This document shows, in pieces, positions 1 through 10,977 of a DNA stretch of 64,000 bases. The translations under genes were made by a program, and so were the position numbers. Position 1 is the first letter of the stretch; each line of letters opens with the position of its first letter. Below the pieces are notes generated by a model that did not search any database, was not told where the DNA came from, and saw only the letters and a list, made by a program, of their open reading frames with translations. Source of the stretch: Mrakia gelida (lineage: Eukaryota; Basidiomycota; Tremellomycetes; Cystofilobasidiales; Mrakiaceae). The stretch spans positions 2,604,001-2,668,000 of the forward strand of contig BRON01000001.1 of NCBI GenBank assembly GCA_024345305.1. The letters run 5' to 3'.

Positions 1-5
1 CTCGA

Positions 6-2838
6 ATGGCTCTCTTCTCTGAGCACAAGGTAAGGCCTCGATATCTCATCTCCTCCTCCCTGCTTGTCCAGCTAACCTCAGATCTCTCTACAGCTTCAAT
101 CCCTTCGCTGAGGAGAGCAAGCACCTTCGCAAGGTTCGTCCCTCCCTCTTTCCCCATCGCTCTTCTTCTCCCATCTCACCCCGCCGACCTTGGGTCTTGC
201 TGGTAAGCAGACCGCCATCATCGCCACTATTGGACCCTCCATCAACACGACCGAGAAGGTTCAGCAGTTGAGGGATGCAGGAGCCAACATCAGTGAGCTC
301 GACTCTCCTCCTCCTTTTCCCCAACGCTTCAACCTGACCGTCCTTCCCTTCGCTTCTTTCTCTACAGTCAGGATGAACTTTTCGCACGGGACTCATGATA
401 CCCATCAGGTCGAGATCGACATGGTTCGAGAAGCTGTTCGAGGTAAGCTCCACAGGCCCACTCTTTTGAGGAGAGCTGACCTCCCTCGAGCTCGAGCTGA
501 CGTTCCCCTCCTCCCTCTTCACAGCTCATCCTCAGGACAGACCTCTGTCTCTCGCGCTCGATACGGTTCGTTCAGGCTCCCTTATCAGTAGCTCGTCAGC
601 TGGCGTCTCTGACTCTCTCGTCTGCCCCTTCGTCGAACAGAAAGGACCAGGGATCAGAACTGGATCGCTCGAGGGAGGAGACATCCGAATCGACGCTGGA
701 CACGAGCTCTACATCACCACCGACCCTTCCTACGCGGAGAAGGGATCCAAGGATATCCTGTACATCGACTACGTCAGTCCTCGTGTTCTCTTCTCTCATC
801 AGTTCCGATCTCTGACCTCTCGTCGCGCCTGGCTGACCTTTCTTTCCCTCGACGCACCGCCCAACCTCGCTTGCCCTCAGCCCAACATCGTCAAAGTCAC
901 CTCCCCTGGGAAACTCATCTACATCGACGACGGAGTCCTCTCCCTCCAGGTCATCTCCATCGAGGGAAACAAGCTTCAAGTCCGAGCGGTCAACGCTGGA
1001 GTTCTGTCGAGTCGAAAAGGAGTCAACTTGCCCAAGACGAACGTGGATCTTCCTCCTCTTTCCCAGCAGGACAAGAAGTGAGTAGTAGTATCCGTTCGAG
1101 CTGTGATTGGTGTCCAGCGGTGGTTGGTGATGGGGATGGGCGGCGAAAGCGAGACTCTCCTCGACGCCTCTCCTGATCGCTCGCTGACTTCAATCCTCGT
1201 TCCTTCTCCAGAGATCTTCAGTTCGGAGTCAAGAACGGAATCGATATGGTCTTCGCCTCCTACATGCGATCTGCTGCCGATGTGTTCGCTGTTCGAGCTG
1301 GGTTGGGAGTTGATGGGATCGACGTGAAGGTGAGCTCGTCGTTTCTCTCCTCCACCTCCCTCGCGTCGAGGTCGAAAAGCTCTGTACATATTCTTCCCGC
1401 CCACCCATCAGGTCATCGCCAAGATTGAGAACGAGCAGGGAGTCATCAACTTCGACGAGATCCTCGCTGCAGCCGATGGAAGTGAGTTCTGACTCCCCTC
1501 TTAGCTCGATTCGCTTCGACGCGTCGCGAACTGACTCGTGTTTCCCCTTTGTCAATCAGTCATGGTCGCTCGAGGAGATCTAGGGATCGAAATCCCTTCG
1601 TCCCAGGTCTTCATGGCTCAGAAGATGATGATCGCCAAGTGTAACGTCGTTGGGAAACCCGTCGTCGTCGCGACACAGATGCTCGAGGTTCGTTCGAGCT
1701 TTGTTCTTCCTTTTCCTCTCCCCCGTTTCGCCGCTGACTTCTTTCTCTCTTCGCCAACTCAGTCCATGACAGTCAACCCAAGACCTACTCGAGCTGAGGT
1801 TTCAGACGTCGCTGTACGTTCTTTTCACTCGCATTCGTTCCGCGTACGAGGCTGACATCTTCTCTCCTTTTCAGAACGCTATACTTGACGGAGCGGACGT
1901 AGTTATGCTTTCAGGAGAGACCGCTCGAGGGTCGTATCCCATGGAGGCCGTCAAGATCATGGCTGAGACCTGTTTCCTGGCCGAATCGTCGGTCTGCCAC
2001 GCCGTGAGTCAGTCACCCTTCTTCGCGACGCGTCTCGCCTTCGTTGACGCCTCTGTCTTCCTCCTTTCTCCTAGCCTCTCTTCAACGATATCAAAGATCT
2101 CGCTCCCAAACCTACCTCCACCAACGAAACCACCTCCGTCGCCGCCGTGAGCGCCTCCATCGAGCAAGATGCGACTGCCATTCTCGTTCTGACTACGAGG
2201 TCAGCCCGCTGCCGCTCCTTTCCTTTTCCTCTTCTCTTCATTGACTCTCCTTCATCTTCACTGCGCGTAGTGGAGTCTCAGCAGCCCTTCTCTCCAAGTA
2301 TAGACCTTCGGTTCCGATCCTGGCGATCACGAGAAGCGAGACCACGTCGAGAGCGCTCAACCTTCATCGAGGCGTCTACCCTCTCTTCGTTCGTTCATCT
2401 CACCCTCCCTCTTCTTTCGACGACCTCCCAGCGACTTTCAACTGACCTTTCATACCTTTCGTCTCCCCCCACAGTACCCAGAACCGACTCCTCTCCCTGG
2501 TCAACCCTGGCAACTCGACGTCGACAACCGACTTCGGTTCGCCCTCAAACGAGCCATCCTCCTCGGGATGGTCAAGCCAGGAGACCCCGTCGTAGCGATC
2601 CAAGGGTGGAAGGGAGGAGTTGGTCATACGGTTAGTAGACTTCGGCTCTCGTTCCTCCTTTTCTCCCTGCGAGTTCTTCGAGCCCTCGTTCGCGTCGTCT
2701 TCACGTGCGCGACCGACTTCGGTTCTGACCTCTTCTTCTTTCTCGCCTCTTCTTAACTCCTCCCAGAACACTCTACGAGTACTCACGGTCCCTACCGACG
2801 CTTCAGATCTCGAGGAAGCTCCGCTTCACGGCACCTGA
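6..2838 (+). CDS. Pyruvate kinase (multi-exon; start at or beyond the window edge)
   Basis: Converts phosphoenolpyruvate and ADP to pyruvate and ATP, the last step of glycolysis, in the cytosol. The spliced exons give the family signatures in order: an N-terminal stretch ending [29 protein letters not shown] in the active-site region, [10 protein letters not shown], the catalytic [11 protein letters not shown] block, and ATQMLESM followed by [19 protein letters not shown] and MLSGETARG. The C-terminal effector domain ends at the TGA at 2836-2838. About a dozen introns interrupt it, mostly with GTGAG(T/C) or GTTCGT donors and a CTGAC branch point. The ATG at 6 starts MALFSEHK. It may be the true start, but only five bases lie upstream, so an earlier exon cannot be excluded. 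The product is certain from the motifs; the 5' end is not. Confidence 0.95.
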
Positions 2839-3418
2839 ACGAGCTCACACGAGCACGAGGCAAAGGGGGATCAGCGAAGGAAGGTTGTGAGCTCGACTCT
2901 CTTTTTTTTAATCCGACATGAAACGTTCGCCCTTTTCTCGCATACCCCGGAAGGGGGGGTGGAGAGACGCACGGTGTTGGGTTTCTGTTTGGTGAGCGAG
3001 GGGAGCTTGATTGACCGCGAGGGAAGGAAGGGAGGGACGATTTTCTGGGCGTTCGAGCTCGTCTTGCGACCGCCCTCCCAAGCCTTTTCCCTCTCTTCTT
3101 GTTCCTGCCTCGAGGCTGAGCCAAGCGGGAATCGGTACCTTTCATTTATCGATGTCGGCTCCGACGATACCGCTTTCTCTCTCGACTCTATACACTCTGC
3201 AGAGCCTGAGAAGGTCGGGAAAGGGTGGGAGAGTCGGGGAGGAGGCGCGATCAACTTCAGCTCGCACGTTGGTGCCTCCTCCTCTCGCCGTGTGTCTCGC
3301 CTCCGCGCGGTCGCCCTTCAAAAACGGCTTCTTTCTTTCCGTTGCTTCTTCCCTCGAACCACCACTCCATCCCTCTTCCTTCCCTTTCCCAACTTCCCCA
3401 CTTCCCTCGACACCAGCC
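2839..3418. other. Intergenic gap between pyruvate kinase and phosphate transporter
   Basis: About 580 bases with no supportable gene. The last 100 bases before the next start codon are strongly pyrimidine-rich (runs of CTTCC and CCCTC), typical of a fungal 5' leader and core promoter. I saw no clear TATA box. Confidence 0.6.
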
Positions 3419-6400
3419 ATGTCCGACAGCTTTGAGACTGAGAAGGAGGGAACCAACGCTCAGGCGTACAACTCCGTCGATGAGAGGAGGCGAGCTGCTT
3501 TGAGGGAGATTGATGAGGCCAAGTTCTCGTGAGTCCCCAGTTCCTTCCTTCATTCTCTCTACTCCGTTCGTTCTCGTTGGGTGGTGCTGGGACGATACTG
3601 GGCGGGAAGGCGACGGAAGCAACGCGTGAGACAGCCGCTGACCTTATCGCTTCCTTCCTTCCCTTCCCACTTCCGCCCCTCTTCGAATTTTCAGTTGGTT
3701 CCACGTCAAGGCTTGTGTGAGTACCTCTATCTATCTCTCAACCCATTTCGCTCTCGCTTCCAAACTGGCTCTCGTCCTCAAGCTCTCCCTCTCTTCGATG
3801 TTGACCTCTCTTTCGCCTTCTCTCGCTCTCGTCCCCCTCAGGTCGTTGCTGGAGTCGGATTCTTCACGGACTCGTACGATGTGTTTGCCATCTCGATTGT
3901 TTCGGCAATGCTCGGATATGTCTATAGGGTAGATCACAAGTACGCTCTCTCTGCGAACCAGGATCTCGGGATCAAGGTTGCCACCCCCGTCGGTCAGTTC
4001 GCCTCTCTCTCCAGTTCTCTTCTCGAACAGTGGGAGCTGACCACTTTTTTACTCTCTCCTTAGGTACCTTCGTCGGTCAGCTTCTCTTCGGATGGCTCGC
4101 TGATGTTGTTGGACGAAAGAAGATGGTGAGTTCGCTTTCGTTCGACTCGTCGACTCTTCGCTCTCGTCTCGTCGTTTTGACCGAATTTCCCTCCGTCCTT
4201 CTCCAGTACGGACTTGAGTTGATTATCATCATCATCGCCACCTTTGGACAAGCCGTCGCTGGACAAGGACCTGGAGTTTCCATCTTCGGAGGTCAGTTCT
4301 TCCTCGTCCTCTTCGAACCTTCAACCCACGCGTCGCTGACTGTTCGCTTTCCCTCCTTCTTCTTTAGTCCTCATCGTCTGGCGATTCCTCATGGGAGTCG
4401 GAATCGGAGGAGACTACCCTCTCTCTGCCGTTATCACCTCCGAGTTCGCCGCTACCCGAATCAGAGGAAGGATGATGTACGATCTTCTCTTCTTTTCGAG
4501 TTTCTCGATCTTCTTTTCGCTCGTTCGCTGACTTTGAGCCCTCCTCTTCGTCCCCTCCCATTTTCAGGACCGCCGTCTTCGCCTGCCAAGGATGGGGGAA
4601 CTTCGCCGCCGCTCTCGTCGGATTCTGCTGTGTCGCTGGATTCAAGAACCAGATCATCAACGACGATGGTGAGTCTCACCCTCACTCCCCTCCCTCCCTC
4701 CCTCTCGGCCTCGCTGACTTGATCCCTCTTTCTCCAGTCCTCGTCTTCAAGCACGTCGACTACTGCTGGCGAATCCTCATCGGTCTCGGTTGCGTCCCTG
4801 GTGTTATCGCTCTCTACTTCCGAGTGAGTTTTAGAGCACCTCGACTGCTCGTTCTCCTTCTCGTTCTCGACGCGTCTGACCTCGTCTCTTTCTTTCTTCC
4901 AGCTCACCATCCCCGAGACTCCCCGATTCACCATGGACATCGAGCGAAACGTCAAGCAGGCCTCCCAGGACGTCGAGGTCTTCCTTACCACCGGTGGATT
5001 CGTTCACGACGACGAGGCTATCGTCGAGAAGGTCGCTGCTCCCAAGGCTTCCCGAAAGGACTTCTTCGCTTACAACTCCAAGGTCAGTAAACTCCTTCCC
5101 TCGCTCTCTTCTCGAACGAGGCTCCTTCTGACTCTTCCTCCTTCTTCGTCTTCTCCAGTGGTCCAACGGAAAGATCCTCCTCGGTTGCGCTTGGTCTTGG
5201 TTCGCGCTCGATGTCGCCTTCTACGGTCTCGGACTCAACTCTTCCATCGTCCTCACCGCCATCGGATTCGGAGGAGGAGCCATCAAGGGAAACACCGTCG
5301 GACAGAACGCCTACAAGAAGCTCCACGACATCTGTGTCGGTAACCTCGTCCTCTCCGCTGGAGGTCTCATTCCTGGGTGAGTTTTCGAATGAACGAGCGA
5401 AAGGGACGGCGACGCGACTCGAAACTGACCTTGGCTTCCTCCTTCTCTCCCAACAGATACTGGGCCTCGTTCTTGCTCATCGACTCTTGGGGACGAAAGC
5501 CCATTCAGCTCATGGGATTCATCCTCCTCACCATCATCTTCTGCATCATGGGAGTGAGTACTAGCGCTTTTTCGCGACTCGAGCTCTCCATGAACCGACG
5601 CTGACCTCCTTCTTCTTATCTTCCTTCTCAGTTCGGTTACGATAAGCTCCTCTCCACCGCTGGAGGAAAGAAGGCCTTCATCTTCTTCTACTGCATGGCC
5701 AACTTCTTCCAGGTCAGTCCCTTGTCCCTCCTCTCCTCGCTCTCGAACGTTCTCTCACGAAGCTGACTTCCCTCTCTTCGTTCTCTTCCTTCTCTCTCAG
5801 AACTTCGGACCTAACACCACCACCTTCGTTATCCCCGGAGAGGCCTTCCCGTGAGTATCGATCCTCTCTTCTTCATTCGCGGCGAGAACACGAGCGCAGA
5901 GGACGCGTCGGCTGACTTCTTGTTTCGTTCCTCCCTCCCTCCAGCACTCGATACCGATCTACCTCCCACGGAATCTCCGCTGCTTCCGGAAAGCTCGGAG
6001 CCATCGTCGCTCAGGTCGGATTCGCTCGACTGAAGGATATCGGAGGAGCCACCGGTTCCAACGCCTTCGTTAAGCACATCCTCGAGGTGAGTCTTCGCTT
6101 CGCCCCCTCGCTCTTTCTCTCCGGTCGAACCTCTCGCTGACCTCCTCCTCCTCTTCTCTCCTTTCAGCTCTTCGCCTTCTTCATGCTCACCGGTATCGCC
6201 TCTACACTCCTCCTCCCCGAGGTGAGTCTCTCTCTCAAACAGTTTCGTCGTCTCCCTCCGTTCTTCGACGCTGACTTCCTCTCCCTCCTTTCGCTCTCTT
6301 TCCCTCCTTCAGACCAAGGGCCGATCCCTCGAGGACATCTCTAACGAGGACCAGTCCAACTTCGTCCACCCTTCCGACGCTCAGCTTCGACGAGAGGCCG

Positions 6401-6429
6401 AGCAGGCGAAGCAGACCATCTCCGTTTAA
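3419..6429 (+). CDS. PHO84-type inorganic phosphate:H+ symporter (MFS)
   Basis: Plasma-membrane major facilitator of the fungal high-affinity phosphate transporter family. Spliced exons give a cytosolic N-terminus, a first helix with VVAGVGFFTDSYDVFAIS (the family's signature start), GQLLFGWLADVVGRKKMYG, IWRFLMGVGIGGDYPLSAV, SEFAATRIRGRMM, a central cytosolic loop, WSNGKILLGCAWSWFALD, then GPNTTTFVIPGEAFPTRYR and LPETKGRSLEDIS near the C-terminus. The protein has roughly 560 residues, normal for the family. Exon 1 is 3419-3528. Exon 2 is only 22 nt (3695-3716), and exon 3 begins at 3842. About a dozen introns are present. The stop is TAA at 6427-6429. Exons 2-4 with their introns have a broken second copy near 11.1-11.7 kb. 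Phosphate as substrate is inferred from the family. Confidence 0.95.
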
Positions 6430-7324
6430 TGTCTTTCTCGATCTCTTTTCTTTCCTTGCCTCCAGCTGCTCCTCTCTCTCTCTTACACTCTTATTAGTTG
6501 CTGCTTGGTTTCCTTATTTTTCCACTACGGGTTTTATCGATTTTTCTCCACTAGACTTCCTCTTGCCTCGCTTCCTCTGGACTGGAAAGAGACGACGCGA
6601 CGACCTTTCGCTCGCTGGAACGATCGTGAAAAACAAGCAAGTCATGATCGTCACAAGGTAAACAAAGAGAGTGGATAGCGATAAGCAGTAGCGAAAACAA
6701 ACGAAACAACGGAAAAGGACGAGGAGGGAGAAGAAGGTCGTGAACGGAAAAACAACGAGACGCGACGAGAACGAGAGACAGCCGAAGAGACGAGAGACAT
6801 GGGACGCGAGAGAAGAGGTATAGAGTGTAGATAGTTATCGAGATGAGGTCGTTACTGATAGATATCTGGAGAGGTCGAACGAGGGAGTCAGAAAGAGCAG
6901 AGCGAAGCGAAAGAGGGAGAGGGAGAGGACGAACGTGGTGTTGGTTGCGAGAGAACGAAAAGATGAAAGCGAAGAGGGCGAAGTCGAAGAGGGTGTTGTT
7001 GAAGGTCGTGGAGAGGTCGTGATCTGTGAGGAAGGGGAGGGGGACAGGCTCAGTGGGTGCGAAGAGGGAAGGAGAAGGAAGGAGCGCTTCGGCTCACGAG
7101 ATGAAAGATGCCGAGGAGAGGAGGTCGAGGAGGAGGAGGAGGTCGAGGGTTGATGAGGCCGATGAAAAGAGCTTGAGGCTTGGTATTGCGAGGCAGAGAG
7201 GTCTAGAGAACAATGAGATAGAGAGGAAGGGTATCAGAACCAGCGCCTTGTCCTTCGTTCAAGAACGAGCGAGAAGAGAGATAAGCGGAAAGAAGGAAGC
7301 GGATGGAAGGAAGCGTGCTCACCT
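6430..7324. other. Convergent intergenic region downstream of the phosphate transporter
   Basis: Contains the 3' flank of the transporter and, on the other strand, that of the following minus-strand gene. From about 6600 the plus strand is purine-rich (GAGA/GAAC). I see no exon with splice signals or recognisable protein in it. Confidence 0.55.
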
Positions 7325-7900
7325 TCACCATCCCCACCCCCATCCGAGCTCGATGATCTCCCTGGTCCTCTTCCCCCACAGGAGGTTGCTCTCTGGAACC
7401 TCACTCAGCTCTCGCCTCTTCTGCTCTAGGTCTTCTCCCGAGGCTCTCCCAGCTTCGTTAACCCAAACGGCGCGGTCCCAAGGGACCATCGTACTCTCCA
7501 GGTATGGCCTCCAAGAGGCCCACTCGATCTCCCTCTGCAACTGGCTCTCCTTCAGGGTCCCGGCCGCCACGATGACCTTGATCTCATCTACGAACTGTTG
7601 TGCGAGTCTCCTTGCGTGGGCGTTGGCGTCGAGGCGGTAGGGTTGGATTCGAAGGAGGGTGTGGAGGACGAGGAGAGGGATGTCCTCGTCGGTCGAGTCG
7701 AGGTTGGATGGGTTCTGGATCCCTTCGAGGCCGGCGTCGAGGTCTGCGAGGAGGTCTCCGAAGGGTACGGGGTCCTCTTCCAGGGCTGGGAGGTGGAAGG
7801 GAGGGCGTGGAACTGGGAGGAGGAGGTAGTTGTCGAGCTGAACACAGAGTCGTCGCCAGAAGTCGAGGGAGGGTTTCTGAGGTCCTTCGTTGGAAGACAT
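7325..7900 (-). CDS. Hypothetical protein, about 191 residues
   Basis: I do not recognise this protein. From the ATG at 7898-7900 an uninterrupted frame of 191 codons runs to the TGA at 7325-7327. It starts MSSNEGPQKPSLDFW, continues with hydrophobic and proline-rich LLLPVPRPPFHLP, then an acidic amphipathic part (LEEDPVPFGDLLADLDAG), and a helix-like middle (HARRLAQQFVDEIKVIV). It ends with the odd repeat GWGWGW. It has no signal peptide and no clear membrane helix. The start was chosen because it follows a pyrimidine-rich leader. The frame stays open upstream to about 8101 but without an ATG, so a 5' exon is possible. A GTGAGC just after the stop suggests a possible downstream intron. Real coding is likely from the composition; function is unknown. 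Confidence 0.5.
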   Translation of the reverse strand: MSSNEGPQKPSLDFWRRLCVQLDNYLLLPVPRPPFHLPALEEDPVPFGDLLADLDAGLEGIQNPSNLDSTDEDIPLLVLHTLLRIQPYRLDANAHARRLAQQFVDEIKVIVAAGTLKESQLQREIEWASWRPYLESTMVPWDRAVWVNEAGRASGEDLEQKRRELSEVPESNLLWGKRTREIIELGWGWGW

Positions 7901-9185
7901 GGCGAGTTGGGAGGTGATGTATGGGAGGGGGAGAGTAGTAGAGGATGGTGGGAGGAGGGTGGGATGTGGTTGGGGAGGAAAGAGGTCGAGTGGTGGAACA
8001 GAGAGTCGGATGGGCGGAAGAGGAGAGGTCGGAAGAGAAGAGGGGTCCGTTTCAGCCCTCATCAAAGCGTCATCAAGGCTCTCCCCGTTCGAGACGTCCA
8101 ACTAGGAGGATAAGCACCGAAGCACTTCGGATCTGAGGAGAAGAATGAAGGATGTAGAAGAGAAACGAGTCAGTTGAGCGGGTGGAGCTTCAACGCGACT
8201 CGAGGTTGAACGAACGAGAAGGGTTGGAATCGAGCGTCGAGAATCGAAGATGACCGAAGAGATGCTCTTCGAACGTAGATCCGAAGTCTGTCGAGAGTAG
8301 ATAATAATGAAGAGGGCAGCCAAGAAGGTCAGTCTGCCAGCTTTCGTCGCAGAGGGGACGAAGAAGAACGAGGGAAGAGGCAGGAACGGTTCGAGATCGA
8401 CCCTGTTGGGATAGTTGATGGCCAGCCCTCGCAAAAGAGCTCCATCGTGAGAACATGTCTACCCTTGACTTCTAAGAGTCTCGAGGGCTTCCAAGGAACT
8501 CCAGCGTCGGCCTCCTCAGCCCTCCTTCGAGTTCAGTCGAGCTCAACATTTTTGAGCTTCCTCCTCTCGATCCTCCCTCGTCTTCTCGTCTCCCTGGCAC
8601 ACAGAAGAGACCTCCTCGAAGAGGACTAATCCTCCTCTCGTATCGGAAACACTAATCCGCTTTCCGAAGCTTCTCTGAGCGTGAGAGAAAAGCGATGGAA
8701 GGAAGGGAAAAGAAGGACCGAGACTCACGAGCTCTACCTTCTTCGCTCCCTCTCCTCCTCGGCTTCTGCTACCAGTTCCACAGGCTCGCGCCGGTCTGCG
8801 ACGTCCAAGAGATCAAAGCGTCAAGGAAGTGAGCTTTGAGAAGGAGTCTGCCCCGTTTCCATGCTGACGGTTGGAGAAAAGAAGGCAGCAGAAGAGGTGT
8901 GACGAGGATTTCTCGCGCTTCGCCGAGGAGGGAAAGCTGAGCTCATTCAGCCCTCCTTCCTTCGCTGCCCTCACGACCCAGGAAAACCTCAAACTGCTTC
9001 CAAAACACCTCCAGCATCTATATAAGCATGTCATGTCGAAGTCTCGTACTTGCATTTTTCCGGTTCAAATAGAAGGTGACGGCGAATGAAGGTGAGAAGA
9101 TGAGCTCGATTGAAACCTTCGCTCAGCTAGGCTCAGCTCCCTCTTTGACCTCCCAACGCTCACCTTCCTTCCCAACTTCTGTCGT
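7901..9185. other. Divergent intergenic region with a TATA-like element and unresolved splice-like signals
   Basis: The gap between the hypothetical minus gene and the HPP gene. A TATATAAG at about 9019-9026 lies upstream of the HPP start and is the best TATA-like element in the window. Several splice-like signals occur on both strands between 8100 and 8850, for example CTGAC followed by CAG on minus near 8140 and 8290. A short minus reading frame starting MFSRWSSFARAGHQL at 8456 looks like a mitochondrial presequence. No set of exons gave a coherent protein, so I do not call a gene here. Confidence 0.4.
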
Positions 9186-10977
9186 ATGGTTATCGGCCCA
9201 TCAGTGTCCCCACCGGAACCGTCCTTTCAGCCCTCCCATCGTCCCTCTCGCTCCTCCATCTCCTCCTCCTCCTCCCCAAGTCCAAGCTTCGACTTCGGCA
9301 ATCGCACCTCTCGTTCCAAATCCTCAACACGTCGCTTCCTCCTTCATCCCTCCCACCCACGCTCCTTCACTTCTAGACCTCGAGAACCTCACTTAGCGGG
9401 AGCGGATGCGGACGATTCGAACGCAACGCTAGCGACGGAGGAGGGGGAGGAGGAATGGGAGGGAGGGAGCTCGAAGGGTTCAACGTCGAGGACAGCTCGA
9501 GGGAAGCGGAGAGTTCGGGCAGCTGCATCTCAAGCGTTCGGCCACTCAGCTCAGCAGGAGAGGTACGATCGGTTCATGGCGATGATACATCCTGTCATTC
9601 GCCATTTCCTAGGCTGGAGGGAGAAAGAGGGAGCGACGACGGGTCGAGCGAGAGCTTGGTTGCCCATCCTGAATCGAGTGTCGCCGGAGGTGAGCTCGTC
9701 CTCCCCTTTCGCTCGTCTTTTCAAGAGGATGCAAGGCATAAGGTCGACAGCTTACTAATGCTTACTCTCTGGTCTGATTATGACAGGTCGAGAGCTATCT
9801 GCTCGCCTTCTTCGCCTCTGCCATCGCGATTTCGTCGGTCCTCCTCATCTTCAGCAAAACGGACTTCTTGCAACGAACCAAGTTTGAAGCGGACGAGAAG
9901 GTGGTTATCATGGGATCTGTGAGTACATGCCGCTGCTCTCTTCGATGTTTCACGAGCTGACCTTCGCTCTGTTTCGCTGTCCGAGCAGATGGGTGAGACT
10001 TCGTTCTCGACGCGTCGTCTGTCTTTGCCCTTTCTCATTCGATCCTGACTCCTACTCCTTGGCTTGTCCGTTCCACAGGTGCCACCATCGTCCTCATCTA
10101 CTCGCTCCCCTTCTCACCAGCCTCTCAACCACGAGCGGTCCTCCTCGGTCACCTCGTCTCGTCCGTCATCGGCTGCTCCGTCTCTCGACTCTTCACGCTC
10201 GCTGGACCCTCCCACTACAGCCTCTACCTGACCTCCTCGCACCCAGATGGAGGATCTATCGTTTGGATCGCCGGTGGTCTGGCGACTTCGCTCGCTCTCG
10301 TCGCGATGAAGGCGACCAAGTCGGTTCACCCTCCAGGAGGTGCGACGGCCCTTCTCTCGTGCAGCTCGAAGGGAGTAGCCAAGTTGGGATTCCTACTGGT
10401 ACCCATCGTACTCATCTCAGCCCTCATCCTCGTGAGTCTTCTCTCGAACCTCTAGTTCCGACGAAGAAGACACACAACTGATCTCTTGAACTCTTTGACG
10501 CGTCGACTCCCTCTCTCGTTCGTCTTGTGTCCGCCGCAGATCCTCAACGGCCTCATCCTCATCAACCTCACTCGCCTCCACTACCCAACCTTCTGGTGGA
10601 CAGCTCCCTCGCCCGTCCCTCCCGCTCCTCCTCTACCAGAAACCTCGACCGATCTCGATCCTCCACCTCACCCGGCTCATCCTCACCCTCAGAACATCCA
10701 CTCCATCCCTCTTCGGCTCCTCTCCCACCCCAGTCCTCGCCGATCATCAATAAGCCCAGGTGCTCGGAGTCCAAGTCGAAATCGATGGAGGTATCCAGAA
10801 GCGGAGGTGGACGAGGGAAGTGATTGGTTCGACGAGCAAATGGACGAGGGAGGCGAAGGAGGGGAAGAACGCGTCGCTGGAGAATCGGTGGAGTTGGAGG
10901 GGATCAAGGAGGGTGTGCAAGAGAGACCTGTTAGAGGGAGGACTATCTCGAGATCTAGCACGATCGTGAATACTTAG
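9186..10977 (+). CDS. HPP-family integral membrane protein, with a 4-nt microexon
   Basis: Exons 9186-9689, 9787-9918, 9989-9992, 10079-10431 and 10540-10977 join to 1,431 nt, an exact 476-codon frame plus stop. The N-terminal ~130 residues are Ser/Arg/Pro-rich and probably cytosolic and disordered. Four to five membrane helices follow: VESYLLAFFASAIAISSVLL, then GSMGATIVLIYSLPFSPASQ, then the segment with SIVWIAGGLATSLALVAMKAT, the family-naming motif HPPGGATALL, and LVPIVLISALILILNGLI. A Pro/Ser-rich then acidic tail ends with an Arg/Ser stretch. HPP proteins occur in bacteria, plants and fungi; some plant members have been linked to nitrite transport in plastids, but the substrate here is unknown. 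The third exon is just ATGG and supplies the Met and first base of Gly in the conserved GSMGAT. Confidence 0.88.

Noticed and set aside
8100..8629. Minus-strand frame starting MFSRWSSFARAGHQL (8456) as a small mitochondrial protein
   Set aside because: The presequence-like start is attractive, but no donor and acceptor combination linked it to a coherent downstream exon, and the continuation in any frame is low quality.
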